DNA of 64,000 nucleotides from NCBI GenBank assembly GCA_036397035.1, contig DASWJS010000017.1:241338-305337 (forward strand), in the 5' to 3' direction. How positions within the stretch are numbered: position 1 is the stretch's first letter; every line of letters starts with the position of its first letter. The notes under the pieces were generated by a model that saw only the letters and a list, made by a program, of their open reading frames with translations, made no database searches and was not told the DNA's origin. This document shows, in pieces, positions 36,408-46,708 of the stretch. Both the position numbers and the translations under genes were made by a program. Origin of the DNA: DASWJS01 sp036397035. Its GTDB lineage: Bacteria > Actinomycetota > AC-67.

Positions 36408-37157
36408 ATGGCAGGGATCATGAAGGGGGCCGAACCCTGGGGGCACGAGGGCGACGACGTGGGCGTTCTGGTGCTCCACGGCTTCACCGGCAGCCCGCAG
36501 AGCGTGCGCACCTGGGCCGAGGGCATCGCTCGCGAGGGACACACGGTCATCGTGCCCAGGCTCCCCGGCCACGGGACGAGCGTCGAGGACCTGCAGCACA
36601 CGACGCCCGCCGACTGGGTCGGCGAGGCCGAGATGGCGCTGCGCGGTCTCCAGGAGCGCTGCCGAAGCATCTTCGTGTGCGGCTTGTCGGCCGGCGGCTC
36701 GATCGCCTTCGACCTCGCCGCGCGCCTCGGCGACCGGCTCTCGGGCATCGTGACCGTCAACGGGCTGCTCTTCTCGCGCGATCCCCGCGTCAAGCTCGCG
36801 CCGCTGCTGGGGAAGCTGCCGTTGAAGCTCAAGGGCGTCGCGAGCGACATCGCCGATCCCGCGCAAGCCGAGCTTGCCTACGGCAAGGTCCCGACGAAGG
36901 CGTCGGCCGCGCTGCTCGCGTGGCTGGACGGCGTCAAGCGAAGCCTCGGGTCCATTACGACGCCGGCGCTGATCTTCACCGCGCGCCAGGACCACGTCGT
37001 GCACCCCGACAACGGGCCGTACGCGCTCGAGCACATCTCCTCGACCGACAAAGAGCTGGTGTGGCTGGAGCGCTCGTATCACGTCGCGACGCTGGACTAC
37101 GACAAGGACGAGATCCTGCAGCGGACGGTGACGTTCATCAAGGAGCGCGCCTCGTAG
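36408..37157 (+). CDS. Alpha/beta hydrolase (carboxylesterase / monoacylglycerol lipase-like)
   Basis: The 249-residue protein belongs to the Est30/monoglyceride-lipase group. The oxyanion region is VLVLHGFTGSPQSV, the nucleophile elbow is GLSAGGS (Ser about 95), and the remaining triad members are likely Asp in ARQDHVVHP and His in SYHVATLDYD. A small lid lies between. The ATG at 36408 follows GGAGGGGG. It is the first gene of a three-gene run with a DUF2007-like protein and an ornithine cyclodeaminase; the link is positional only. Confidence 0.88.
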   Translation: MAGIMKGAEPWGHEGDDVGVLVLHGFTGSPQSVRTWAEGIAREGHTVIVPRLPGHGTSVEDLQHTTPADWVGEAEMALRGLQERCRSIFVCGLSAGGSIAFDLAARLGDRLSGIVTVNGLLFSRDPRVKLAPLLGKLPLKLKGVASDIADPAQAELAYGKVPTKASAALLAWLDGVKRSLGSITTPALIFTARQDHVVHPDNGPYALEHISSTDKELVWLERSYHVATLDYDKDEILQRTVTFIKERAS

Positions 37158-37165
37158 GGGGACCG

Positions 37166-37474
37166 ATGCCTTCCGACAGCTTCCGCAGCGTATTCTTCGG
37201 CCGGTACGACGAGTACGAGGCGCAGCTCGTCGTCGAGATCCTGCGCGCCGAAGGCATCGAGGCGTTCACGAAAGCGTCCCGCGGCGACCACACCACCGCG
37301 ATCGATTACGGCCCGACCTTCAGCGACATCGGCGTCGTCATGGTCGACGCGGCCCGCGAGCGCGAGGCCCGCACGGTCGTCGAGCGCGAGCTTCCCGCAC
37401 AGCTCGAGGCGATCCGGCGAACGATGGATGCGATGGAGGAGACGGGGTCCGCCGAGGACGACGGTGGACTCTGA
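37166..37474 (+). CDS. DUF2007-like small protein
   Basis: The 102-residue protein resembles the DUF2007 putative signal-transducing domain. It begins with an RVFFGRYDEYEAQLV-like strand-helix (here SVFFGRYDEYEAQLVVEIL), continues LRAEGIEAFTKA, and closes with VVMVDAAREREARTVVE, the typical interface with amino-acid-binding ACT-like folds. Role unknown. It starts 8 nt after the hydrolase and overlaps the next gene by 11 nt, so it is part of the operon. Confidence 0.65.
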   Translation: MPSDSFRSVFFGRYDEYEAQLVVEILRAEGIEAFTKASRGDHTTAIDYGPTFSDIGVVMVDAAREREARTVVERELPAQLEAIRRTMDAMEETGSAEDDGGL

Positions 37475-38669
37475 GGTCGTCGAGCTTCGCGGCCACGTCA
37501 TCGATTCCCTGATCCTTCCCCGCGTGCTCGACGAGATCGTCGAAGCGGGCGCCGACTACGCCATCACGACGTTCGAGGTCGGCAGGACGAACGCCGACCC
37601 GTCGTTCGCGCGGATCGAGCTGCGCGCGGAGCGCGCCGTGCTCGAGCCGCTGCTCGGCCGGCTTGGCGACCTCGGCGCGACCCGGCCCGACGACGCCGAC
37701 GCGACGACACGCGCCGCCGATGCCGACGGCGTGTTCCCGGACGACTTCTACTCCACGACGAACCTGCCGACGGCCGTGCGCATCGACGGCGCCTGGGTCG
37801 ACGTCGAGCGGCCCGAGATGGACTGCGCGATCCGCGTCGCCGGCGCGCGGGCATCGACGGTACCCATGTCCGGCGTGCGCGCCGGCGACCTGATCGTGTG
37901 CGGGCATCGCGGGGTTCGCGTGACCCCGCTCGAACGGCCGCGGTCGCTGGACGGCACGTTCTCCTTCATGTCCAGCGAGGTCTCCAGCGAGAAGCCGCAG
38001 GGCCTCATGGTCGAGCGCATCGCGCGCATGGCGCGCGACGTGCGCGAGCGCGGCGAGAAGATCCTGTGGGTGCTCGGGCCCGCCGTCGTCCACACGGGTT
38101 CGGTCGAGGCGTTCTGCGAGCTGATCGACGGCGGATGGGTCGACTGCGTCTTCGCGGGGAACGCCCTTGCCACCCACGACTCCGAAGGGGCTCTGTACGG
38201 CACCTCGCTCGGCGTCTCGCTCGCCGAGGGCGTGCCGACCGACCACGGGCACGAGCACCACATCCGCTCGATCAACCGCTTGCGGCGCGCGGGCTCGTTC
38301 GAGGTTGCCGTCCGCGACGGGGTGCTGACGCGCGGGATCATGCACGCGCTCGTCGCGCACGGCGTGGATTACGTGCTCGCCGGCTCGGTCAGGGACGACG
38401 GGCCGATGCCGGGCGTGATCACCGACATGCTGGAGGCCCAGCGGGCGATGCGCGCGCGGCTGTCGGGTGTGGGGCTCGCGATCATGGTCTCCACGATGCT
38501 GCACTCGATCGCGACGGGAAACCTCCTGCCGGCGTCGGTGCCGATCGTGTGCGTGGACATCAACCCGGCCGCGGTGACGAAGCTCGTCGACCGCGGAAGC
38601 ATCCAGTCGGTCGGCATGGTGACCGACGTCGGGCTGTTCCTGCGCCAGCTCGCCGGCGCGCTGGCCTGA
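37464..38669 (+). CDS. Archaeal-type ornithine cyclodeaminase (TIGR00300, LOR/SDH family)
   Basis: This 401-residue protein is probably the alternative NAD-dependent ornithine cyclodeaminase found in methanogens and as the C-terminal part of cyanobacterial AgrE/ArgZ. It converts ornithine to proline and ammonia. The LOR domain opens with VELRGHVIDSLILPRVLDEI, a family hallmark. The Rossmann half has ILWVLGPAVVHTGSVE and VFAGNALATHDSEGALYGT, and near the end VCVDINPAAVTKL. The GTG at 37464 overlaps the previous gene by 11 nt. Carbamate kinase 4 kb away supports a role in ornithine use. It is unrelated to the bacterial mu-crystallin-type enzyme. Confidence 0.85.
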   Translation: MDSEVVELRGHVIDSLILPRVLDEIVEAGADYAITTFEVGRTNADPSFARIELRAERAVLEPLLGRLGDLGATRPDDADATTRAADADGVFPDDFYSTTNLPTAVRIDGAWVDVERPEMDCAIRVAGARASTVPMSGVRAGDLIVCGHRGVRVTPLERPRSLDGTFSFMSSEVSSEKPQGLMVERIARMARDVRERGEKILWVLGPAVVHTGSVEAFCELIDGGWVDCVFAGNALATHDSEGALYGTSLGVSLAEGVPTDHGHEHHIRSINRLRRAGSFEVAVRDGVLTRGIMHALVAHGVDYVLAGSVRDDGPMPGVITDMLEAQRAMRARLSGVGLAIMVSTMLHSIATGNLLPASVPIVCVDINPAAVTKLVDRGSIQSVGMVTDVGLFLRQLAGALA

Positions 38670-38723
38670 CGCGCCGCGCGAGACCGGAAGGATTCCCGGC
38701 CGGCCCGCAGAACCCTTGCCCGC

Positions 38724-41066
38724 ATGAGATCCCACATGACTCGCGCGCTGCTCGCGCTGTCCGTCGTCGTCGCCTCGAGCGCGGGCACGCCCGCGAGCGC
38801 CGCCGATCCCGCCTCGAACGTGGACCCCTTCATCGGCACGATGGGCTCGGGCTTCGTGTTTCCGGGGCCGGCGGCCCCCTACGGGATGGTGCAGCTCTCC
38901 CCCGACACGAACGGCTACTTCGCATACACCGGCTACCAGTGGATCGACGACGCGATCCGGGGCTTCTCCCACGTCCACGTCGAGTCGATGGGCGTGCGGG
39001 AGGGAGGAGCGGTGCCGTTCATGCCGACGACCGGCGCGGTGTCGACGAACGTGTTCGACTACGAGTCGGTCTTCTCCCACGCGAGCGAGGAAGCCGAGCC
39101 CGGGTACTACGCGGTCACGCTGGAGGAGTACGGCGTTCGCGCCGAGCTGACCGCCGGCACGCGGGTCGGGATGCACCGCTACACCTTCCCGGCGACGACC
39201 CAGTCGAACGTGCTGCTCGACGTCGGGCGCCAGATCGCGGGCGGCAGCGACACCGCGAACCTTCCGCACGGCGGCGCCGGCGCGGTCGGCGCCGAGGTCA
39301 CCGTCGTGGGCGACCGCACGATCACCGGGACGGCGAACACCGATCCCGAGGACCGCGACGAGTACACGGTTCACTTCGCCGCTCGCTTCGACCGGCCGTT
39401 CGGCTCCTTCGGCGTGTGGGACGCGCGCGGCGGCGCGCCGCACCCCGGCGCGGAGGCCGTCGGCGGCGAGGGCGCGGGCGCCTACGCCACCTTCGACACG
39501 ACCGTCGACCGCGACGTCGTGGTCAAGGTCGGCATCTCGTTCGTCGACGTGGCCGGGGCGCTCGCCAACCTCGAGGACGAGCTGCCGGGCGAGGACTTCG
39601 ACTTCGACGCCCTGAGGGCGAAGACTCGTGCGCGCTGGAACGAGGCCCTGTCGGTGATCGAGGTCGGTCCGTCCGCGCAGCCGTCCGAGCTGACGTCCTT
39701 CACGACCGCGCTCTACCACGCGCAGCACCATCCGAACGCCTTCAGCGACGCCGACGGCCGCTACCGAGGGCACGACGACGCGGTCCACGCGATCGGCGAG
39801 CCGGGCGACCCGATGCCCGCGGACTCGACCTACTACGCGAACTTCAGCATGTGGGACACCTACCGCGCCGAGATGCCGTTGCTGATGCTGATCGCGCCCG
39901 AGCGCATCCCCGACATGATGCGATCGATGGCGGCGATCGTCGCCCACGGCGGCGAGATGCCTCGCTGGGCGCTCCAGTACAAGAACCCCAACTACATGAA
40001 CGGCGAGCCGGGCCTGCAGGTGATCGCCGACGCGTTCTGCCGCGGGCTCGTGCCGGCCGACGCGCTCGGCACGCTCTACGGCGAGGCCCGGCGGGTGGCC
40101 CTGGAGGCCCGCCGCGAGCCGAGCTTCTACGCCCCCGGCTACACGGCCGAGGCGAGCGCGACGCTGGAGTACGCGCTCGGCGACTTCGCGCTCGCGCTGA
40201 TGGCGGACGCCCTCGGCGAGGAGGCCGACCGCGACGCGCTCGTCGCCCAGGCCGGCCACTGGCGCAACCTCATCGACCCCGAAAGCGGTTTCGTCCGCCC
40301 CCGGGACCCCGCCACCGGCGAATGGCAGGAGAACTACCGGCCCGAGCTGCCCGACGGCTTCCGCGAAGGAACCGGGTGGCAGTACTCCTGGCTCGTCCCC
40401 CACGACGTGCGCGGGCTCTACGACGCGATGGGCGAGGGTCGCGGAGGCGACGACCTGGTCCTGCAGCGGCTCGACACGTTCTTCTCCGGCGCCCTCACGG
40501 GCACGATGCCGCCCGCCGAAGCGCAGCAGAAGCTCACCGCGTACGGCATCGCCTACTACGGCAACCAGTACGCGCCCTCTAACGAGCACGACCTCCAGGC
40601 CCCGTGGATGTACGACTGGACCGGCGAGCCGTGGAAGACGCAGGCGATCCAGCGCGCCTACCAAGCCCTCTACCGTCCCCTGCCCGACGGCCTGCCCGGC
40701 AACGACGACCTCGGCACGATGAGCGCGTGGTTCGTGTGGAGCGCGCTCGGCTTCTACCCGATGATCCCCGGCGCGCCGCTGTACGTCGCCGGGAGCCCGC
40801 TGTTCGAGCAGGCGACGATCCACCTGCCCGGCGGCGACTTCGTCGTACGCGCGCCCGGCGCCTCGGCCACGAGCAAGTTCGTGCAGTCCGCAAGCCTGAA
40901 CGGCGATCCGCTGGAGGCGGTGTGGTTCGGCCACGACGCCCTCGAGCCCGGCGGATCGATCGAGTTCGCCATGGGCGTCGCCCCGAGCGCGTGGGGCTCC
41001 GGCCCCGAGGCCCGCCCGCCGAGCGCGAGCACGACCCCCCTCGCCGGCTTCGGCTGCGCGCCGTAG
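38724..41066 (+). CDS. Secreted GH92 alpha-mannosidase-like glycosidase
   Basis: The 780-residue enzyme has a signal peptide (cleavage near ASA about 27). The GH92 layout follows: an N-terminal beta domain opening NVDPFIGTMGSG, then an (alpha/alpha) barrel with FSMWDTYRAEMPLLMLIAPE and the highly conserved GNDDLGTMSAWFVWSALGFY. GH92 enzymes are Ca-dependent exo-alpha-mannosidases that act on host or fungal glycans. It stands alone, without a sugar transporter or SusCD-like partners, so it likely scavenges mannose. Linkage specificity cannot be read from sequence. Confidence 0.92.
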   Translation: MRSHMTRALLALSVVVASSAGTPASAADPASNVDPFIGTMGSGFVFPGPAAPYGMVQLSPDTNGYFAYTGYQWIDDAIRGFSHVHVESMGVREGGAVPFMPTTGAVSTNVFDYESVFSHASEEAEPGYYAVTLEEYGVRAELTAGTRVGMHRYTFPATTQSNVLLDVGRQIAGGSDTANLPHGGAGAVGAEVTVVGDRTITGTANTDPEDRDEYTVHFAARFDRPFGSFGVWDARGGAPHPGAEAVGGEGAGAYATFDTTVDRDVVVKVGISFVDVAGALANLEDELPGEDFDFDALRAKTRARWNEALSVIEVGPSAQPSELTSFTTALYHAQHHPNAFSDADGRYRGHDDAVHAIGEPGDPMPADSTYYANFSMWDTYRAEMPLLMLIAPERIPDMMRSMAAIVAHGGEMPRWALQYKNPNYMNGEPGLQVIADAFCRGLVPADALGTLYGEARRVALEARREPSFYAPGYTAEASATLEYALGDFALALMADALGEEADRDALVAQAGHWRNLIDPESGFVRPRDPATGEWQENYRPELPDGFREGTGWQYSWLVPHDVRGLYDAMGEGRGGDDLVLQRLDTFFSGALTGTMPPAEAQQKLTAYGIAYYGNQYAPSNEHDLQAPWMYDWTGEPWKTQAIQRAYQALYRPLPDGLPGNDDLGTMSAWFVWSALGFYPMIPGAPLYVAGSPLFEQATIHLPGGDFVVRAPGASATSKFVQSASLNGDPLEAVWFGHDALEPGGSIEFAMGVAPSAWGSGPEARPPSASTTPLAGFGCAP

Positions 41067-41190
41067 CAGGTCCGCCTCCGTCGCCTCCGGCCGAATCGTC
41101 GGATTCCGCCCATCCGTGACTCCCCTCGTACCGAGGTCCATGATCCGTCCATGGCGACTTCAGTGGGGTCGATGGCCCGTATGTACGGGC

Positions 41191-41201
41191 TGTATGATAC
41201 A
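41191..41201. promoter_or_regulatory. Palindromic operator over the vapBC -10 box
   Basis: TGTATGATACA is a perfect 5-bp inverted repeat around a central G. It overlaps a TATGAT -10 hexamer (41193-41198) just upstream of the antitoxin ATG (41211). Related half-sites ATGTAC (41181) and TGTATG (41208) flank it. This is the usual form of an autoregulated VapBC promoter. Confidence 0.65.
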
Positions 41202-41210
41202 GTGGCCTGT

Positions 41211-41456
41211 ATGAAGACGACGATCGAGCTGCCCTCCGACCTCGTGACTGCGGCAAAGCGCGTGGCAGCCGCCGAGCGAACGACGTTGCGGGCGATCATC
41301 GAGGCGGCCCTTCGCGCCGCGCTCGAAGCTCGTCAGACGCCGCGGCCGTTCACCTTGCGCGACGCCGGCGTGGGCGGCACGGGGCTGACGGACGCGTTCG
41401 CGTCCGCGGGTTGGGAGCAGATTCGAGACGCCGCCTACTCGGGTCGCGGCGGATGA
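41211..41456 (+). CDS. vapB: VapB-type antitoxin
   Basis: The 81-residue protein begins MKTTIELPSDLVTAAKRVAA, a ribbon-helix-helix DNA-binding motif. A C-terminal toxin-binding tail (AFASAGWEQIRDAAYSGRGG) follows. It should neutralise the adjacent PIN toxin and repress its own promoter. The ATG at 41211 is preferred over one at 41151 because the promoter and operator lie between them. The stop overlaps vapC (ATGA). Confidence 0.88.
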   Translation: MKTTIELPSDLVTAAKRVAAAERTTLRAIIEAALRAALEARQTPRPFTLRDAGVGGTGLTDAFASAGWEQIRDAAYSGRGG

Positions 41457-41884
41457 TCGCGGTCGACACCAACGTCCTCGTCTACGCCCACCGCATGGAC
41501 TCCGACTTCCACGAACCCGCGGCGACCGCGGTCCGCGAGCTTGCCGAGAGCCCGGCGGCCTGGGCGATTCCGTGGCCGTGCCTGCACGAGTTCGTCGCGA
41601 TCGCGACGCACCCCAGAATCTACGCGCCACCCAGCAGCCTCGCCCAAGCCTTCGAGCAGGTCGATGCATGGCTGGAGTCGCCCTCGCTCGTCCTGTTGTC
41701 CGAGGCGCAGGACCACGCTACGCAGCTCCAGGAGATCGCCGTTGCAGCGTCCGCTCGCGGTGGTCGGGTGCACGACGCCCGTGTCGCGGCCATCTGCCTG
41801 TCGCACGGGGTCCGCGAGCTGTGGTCGGTCGATCGGGACTTCGCCCGGTTCCCGAAACTCCGGGTCTCGAACCCGCTCCACTAA
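41453..41884 (+). CDS. vapC: VapC-type PIN-domain ribonuclease toxin
   Basis: The 143-residue PIN-domain toxin shows the acidic catalytic set: Asp5 in MIAVDTNVL, Glu in CLHEFVAI, Asp in RVHDARVAAI and Asp in LWSVDRDFARF. VapC toxins cut tRNA or rRNA and stop translation. The start overlaps the vapB stop, which gives coupled translation. Its composition resembles its neighbours, so recent transfer is not evident. Confidence 0.92.
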   Translation: MIAVDTNVLVYAHRMDSDFHEPAATAVRELAESPAAWAIPWPCLHEFVAIATHPRIYAPPSSLAQAFEQVDAWLESPSLVLLSEAQDHATQLQEIAVAASARGGRVHDARVAAICLSHGVRELWSVDRDFARFPKLRVSNPLH

Positions 41885-41929
41885 CCGCGCAGGGTCTCGC
41901 ACGCGCAACACCCTTCCCACGAAGACACG

Positions 41930-42868
41930 CTATGAAATCTCCTCGTCGAGCACAACCCTCGTGCCCGCCTCGCCCGCGAGCGCTTCGCGCCCGCGCCCGA
42001 GGCTCGTAATCACCGCGCGCATCCCGGCCTCCGCTGCGGCGGCGGCCGCGAGCACCTTCTCAGCCATCGAGCCGCGCGCGAACGTTCCGTCCTCGACGCC
42101 CGCTCGCGCGTCGGCCGCGCGAAGCATGGAAATCGGCTCCGCGTCGTCGGTGCCGAACTTCCGATAGACGGCGTCGACGTCGGTCACGATCAGCAGCGCG
42201 TCGGCCCCGACCGCCCGCGCGAGCACCGCGGCAGTCAGGTCCTTGTCGATCACGGCGGCCACGCCGCGCACGCCGCTCCCGTCGCGCACGACGGGGACGC
42301 CTCCTCCCCCGGCCGCGATCGGGACGGCGCCCGCATCGGCCAGCGCGCGGATCGTCCCGGCTTCGACGATCGCGACGGGCTCGGGCGAGGCGACGACCCG
42401 GCGCCAGCCCCCGCCGGGGACTTCCGCGATCGGGACGCCGCGAGCGCGATACTCGGCCGCGCCCTTCTTGGACAGGTGCGGACCCACGGGCTTCGTCGGC
42501 CGGATGAAGCCGGGATCGCCCGCGTCGACCACGACTTGCGTCACGAGCGTCACCACCGGGCGCGGATCGCGTGCGCGCACCAGCGCCGCCGACAGCTCCT
42601 GCTGGATGAGGTAGCCGAGCTGTCCTTGCGTCTCGGCGACGTGGACGTCGAGCGGGAACCGCGGCAACGCGTCGGGCATCGCCTCGTCCTGCAACATGAG
42701 CCGGCCCACCTGCGGGCCGTTCCCGTGCGTGACGACGAGTTCGTTGCCGGCTGCGAGGACGGCCAGCTCCTCGCACGCCTCGCGGACGGCCGCGCGTTGC
42801 TGTGCGATGGTGCCGCGGTCTCCCCGTTTCAGGATCGCGTTGCCGCCGAGCGCGACGACGATGCGCAT
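41930..42868 (-). CDS. arcC: Carbamate kinase
   Basis: This 312-residue kinase of the amino-acid-kinase fold makes ATP and carbamate from carbamoyl phosphate in catabolism. Signatures are VVALGGNAIL, VVTHGNGPQVG, RPTKPVGP, AAGGGGVPVV and IDKDLTAAVLA. It is 4 nt downstream of the cyclic-2,3-DPG-synthetase homologue and clearly in its operon. No ornithine carbamoyltransferase or arginine deiminase lies in the window; the nearest related gene is the ornithine cyclodeaminase at 37.5 kb. Confidence 0.95.
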   Translation of the reverse strand: MRIVVALGGNAILKRGDRGTIAQQRAAVREACEELAVLAAGNELVVTHGNGPQVGRLMLQDEAMPDALPRFPLDVHVAETQGQLGYLIQQELSAALVRARDPRPVVTLVTQVVVDAGDPGFIRPTKPVGPHLSKKGAAEYRARGVPIAEVPGGGWRRVVASPEPVAIVEAGTIRALADAGAVPIAAGGGGVPVVRDGSGVRGVAAVIDKDLTAAVLARAVGADALLIVTDVDAVYRKFGTDDAEPISMLRAADARAGVEDGTFARGSMAEKVLAAAAAAEAGMRAVITSLGRGREALAGEAGTRVVLDEEIS

Positions 42869-42872
42869 CCGC

Positions 42873-44201
42873 TCAGGACGTGATGCGGTCCAGCCCTTGC
42901 GCGATCGTCGGTTCGCCTTCCTCGGCGAGGTCGTAATGCACGCGCACGGCGGGCTTCTCGATCGGGATGATCCGCCGAAGGTCGATGGGCGTCGCGATGA
43001 CGACGACGTCGGCCGGCGTCGCCGCGATCGTCGCCGCGAGATCGCTCACTTGCTGGTCGGAGTAGCCCATCGCCGGGAGCAACGTCCCGATGCCGGGATA
43101 GCGCGTGAAGGCGTCCGCGATCGTGCCGACCGCCCACGGCCTGGGGTCGATGATCTCGGCTGCGCCGCCTTCGCGAGCGGCGACCACGCCGGCGCCGAAG
43201 GGCATCTCGCCGTGCGTCAGCGTCGGCCCGTCCTCCACGCACAGGACGCGCTTGCCCTTCAGCTCGATGTCGCCCTCGACGGTGATCGGCGAGCGCGCCT
43301 TCACGATCGAGGCGGTCGGGTTCAGCTCGCGCACGGAGCGCTCCGTCTCGGCAAGCTGCGCGGGCGCGGCCGCGTCGATCTTGTTGATCACGATCACGTG
43401 CGCCATCCGAACGTTCGCCTCGCCCGGGTGATACCGGCGCTCGTGCCCGGCGCGAAGCGGGTCCACCACCGTGATGTGGACGTCCGCGCGGATGAAGGGC
43501 AAGTCGTTGTTGCCGCCGTCCCAGATGATGACGTCGGCTTCCTTTTCGGCCTCGGCCAGGATCGCCTCGTAGTCGACGCCGCAATACACCACGGTGTTGC
43601 GAGCGAGGTGCGGCTCGAACTCCTCCCGCTCCTCGATGGTCACTCGGTGCAGGTCCAGGTCGTGGAAGGACGAAAACCGCTGCACGCGCTGCGCTTCGAT
43701 ATCACCGTAGGGCATCGGGTGGCGCACGACGACGACGTTCATCTCGGCTTCGCGCAGGATGTCCGCGACGCGCCGGGTCGTCTGCGACTTGCCCGCGCCG
43801 GTGCGCGCCGCGCAGACGGCGACGACCGGCTTCGAGGAATGGAGCTGCGTGTGGTCGGGTCCGAGCAACCGAAAGTCCGCGCCCGCCGCGAGCGCGATCG
43901 AGGCGGCGTGCATCACGTCCTCGTGGCTCACGTCGGAATACGAGAACACCACTTCGTCGACCTTCTCGCCCCAGACGAGATCGCCCAGCTCGCTCTCGGG
44001 CAGGATCGGGATCCCCTTCGGGTACATCGGGCCCGCGAGCGAGCTGGGATAGGTGCGGTCGTCGATGTACGGGATCTGCGTGGCCGTGAAGGCGACGACT
44101 TCGACGTCGGGGTCGTCGCGAAACACGGTGTTGAAGTCGTGGAAGTCGCGGCCGGCTGCTCCCATGATCACGACCCGGCGGCGACGAAGGCTCTCACTCA
44201 C
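42873..44201 (-). CDS. cpgS: Cyclic 2,3-diphosphoglycerate synthetase homologue (P-loop NTPase)
   Basis: The 442-residue protein matches the archaeal CPGS family. An N-terminal nucleotide-binding region begins VVIMGAAGRDFHDFN, a P-loop lies in AARTGAGKSQTTRR, and a DGGNNDLPFIRADVHI segment follows, then a GTPase-like VINKID. True CPGS makes the thermolithoprotectant cyclic 2,3-DPG in methanogens. Bacterial homologues beside carbamate kinase probably do something else. The GTG at 44201 sits 7 nt after TAGCAT, a leaderless arrangement. It heads the cpgS-arcC operon. Confidence 0.8.
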   Translation of the reverse strand: MSESLRRRRVVIMGAAGRDFHDFNTVFRDDPDVEVVAFTATQIPYIDDRTYPSSLAGPMYPKGIPILPESELGDLVWGEKVDEVVFSYSDVSHEDVMHAASIALAAGADFRLLGPDHTQLHSSKPVVAVCAARTGAGKSQTTRRVADILREAEMNVVVVRHPMPYGDIEAQRVQRFSSFHDLDLHRVTIEEREEFEPHLARNTVVYCGVDYEAILAEAEKEADVIIWDGGNNDLPFIRADVHITVVDPLRAGHERRYHPGEANVRMAHVIVINKIDAAAPAQLAETERSVRELNPTASIVKARSPITVEGDIELKGKRVLCVEDGPTLTHGEMPFGAGVVAAREGGAAEIIDPRPWAVGTIADAFTRYPGIGTLLPAMGYSDQQVSDLAATIAATPADVVVIATPIDLRRIIPIEKPAVRVHYDLAEEGEPTIAQGLDRITS

Positions 44202-44240
44202 TGGTCAGATGCTACAGGAGCGGCCCGCTGCGAAGTCAGG

Positions 44241-44470
44241 CTACGCCATCGGCAATTGCGAGGTGCCCTCGGGGAGCACGTCGTATCCGGCCTGCTCGAC
44301 CGCCGCAACAAGGGCATCCCGGGCGATCCCGGCCTCGGCCTCCACCTCCACGAGCCCGGTCGCGTGGGAAGCCGTCACCTCGCCGACGCCGTCCACGTTC
44401 CGGAGCGCCTTGGTCACGCTGCGCTCGCAGCCGTCGCAGGTCATTCCCGACACGTTCAACGCGATCGTCG

Positions 44471-44474
<4 letters not shown>
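44241..44474 (-). CDS. copZ: Copper chaperone (heavy-metal-associated domain)
   Basis: The 77-residue HMA-domain protein binds Cu(I) through the MTCDGC motif and hands it to the adjacent ATPase. The ferredoxin-like fold is complete (LNVSGMTCDGCERSVTKAL, AAVEQAGYDV). The ATG overlaps the copA stop (ATGA), so it is translated with copA and shares its copper-responsive promoter. Confidence 0.93.
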
Positions 44475-46672
<2,198 letters not shown>

Positions 46673-46679
46673 GGGAGTC

Positions 46680-46708
46680 ATTATACCCCCTGGGGGTATG
46701 CGCGTCAG
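46680..46708 (-). promoter_or_regulatory. copA promoter with CsoR-like operator in the spacer
   Basis: On the minus strand CTGACG (46708-46703) is followed by a 17-nt spacer and a perfect TATAAT (46685-46680). The spacer and -10 edge hold ATACCCCC-T-GGGGGTAT (46683-46699), a perfect palindrome of the CsoR/RcnR G/C-tract operator class. Cu(I)-free repressor bound here would block RNA polymerase. No csoR gene was found in the window. Confidence 0.8.

Noticed and set aside
37338..41141. 1267-codon minus-strand open frame opposite the cyclodeaminase and GH92 genes
   Set aside because: Arg/Val/His-rich shadow of two clear plus-strand genes with strong family motifs; long open frames are common by chance at this GC content.
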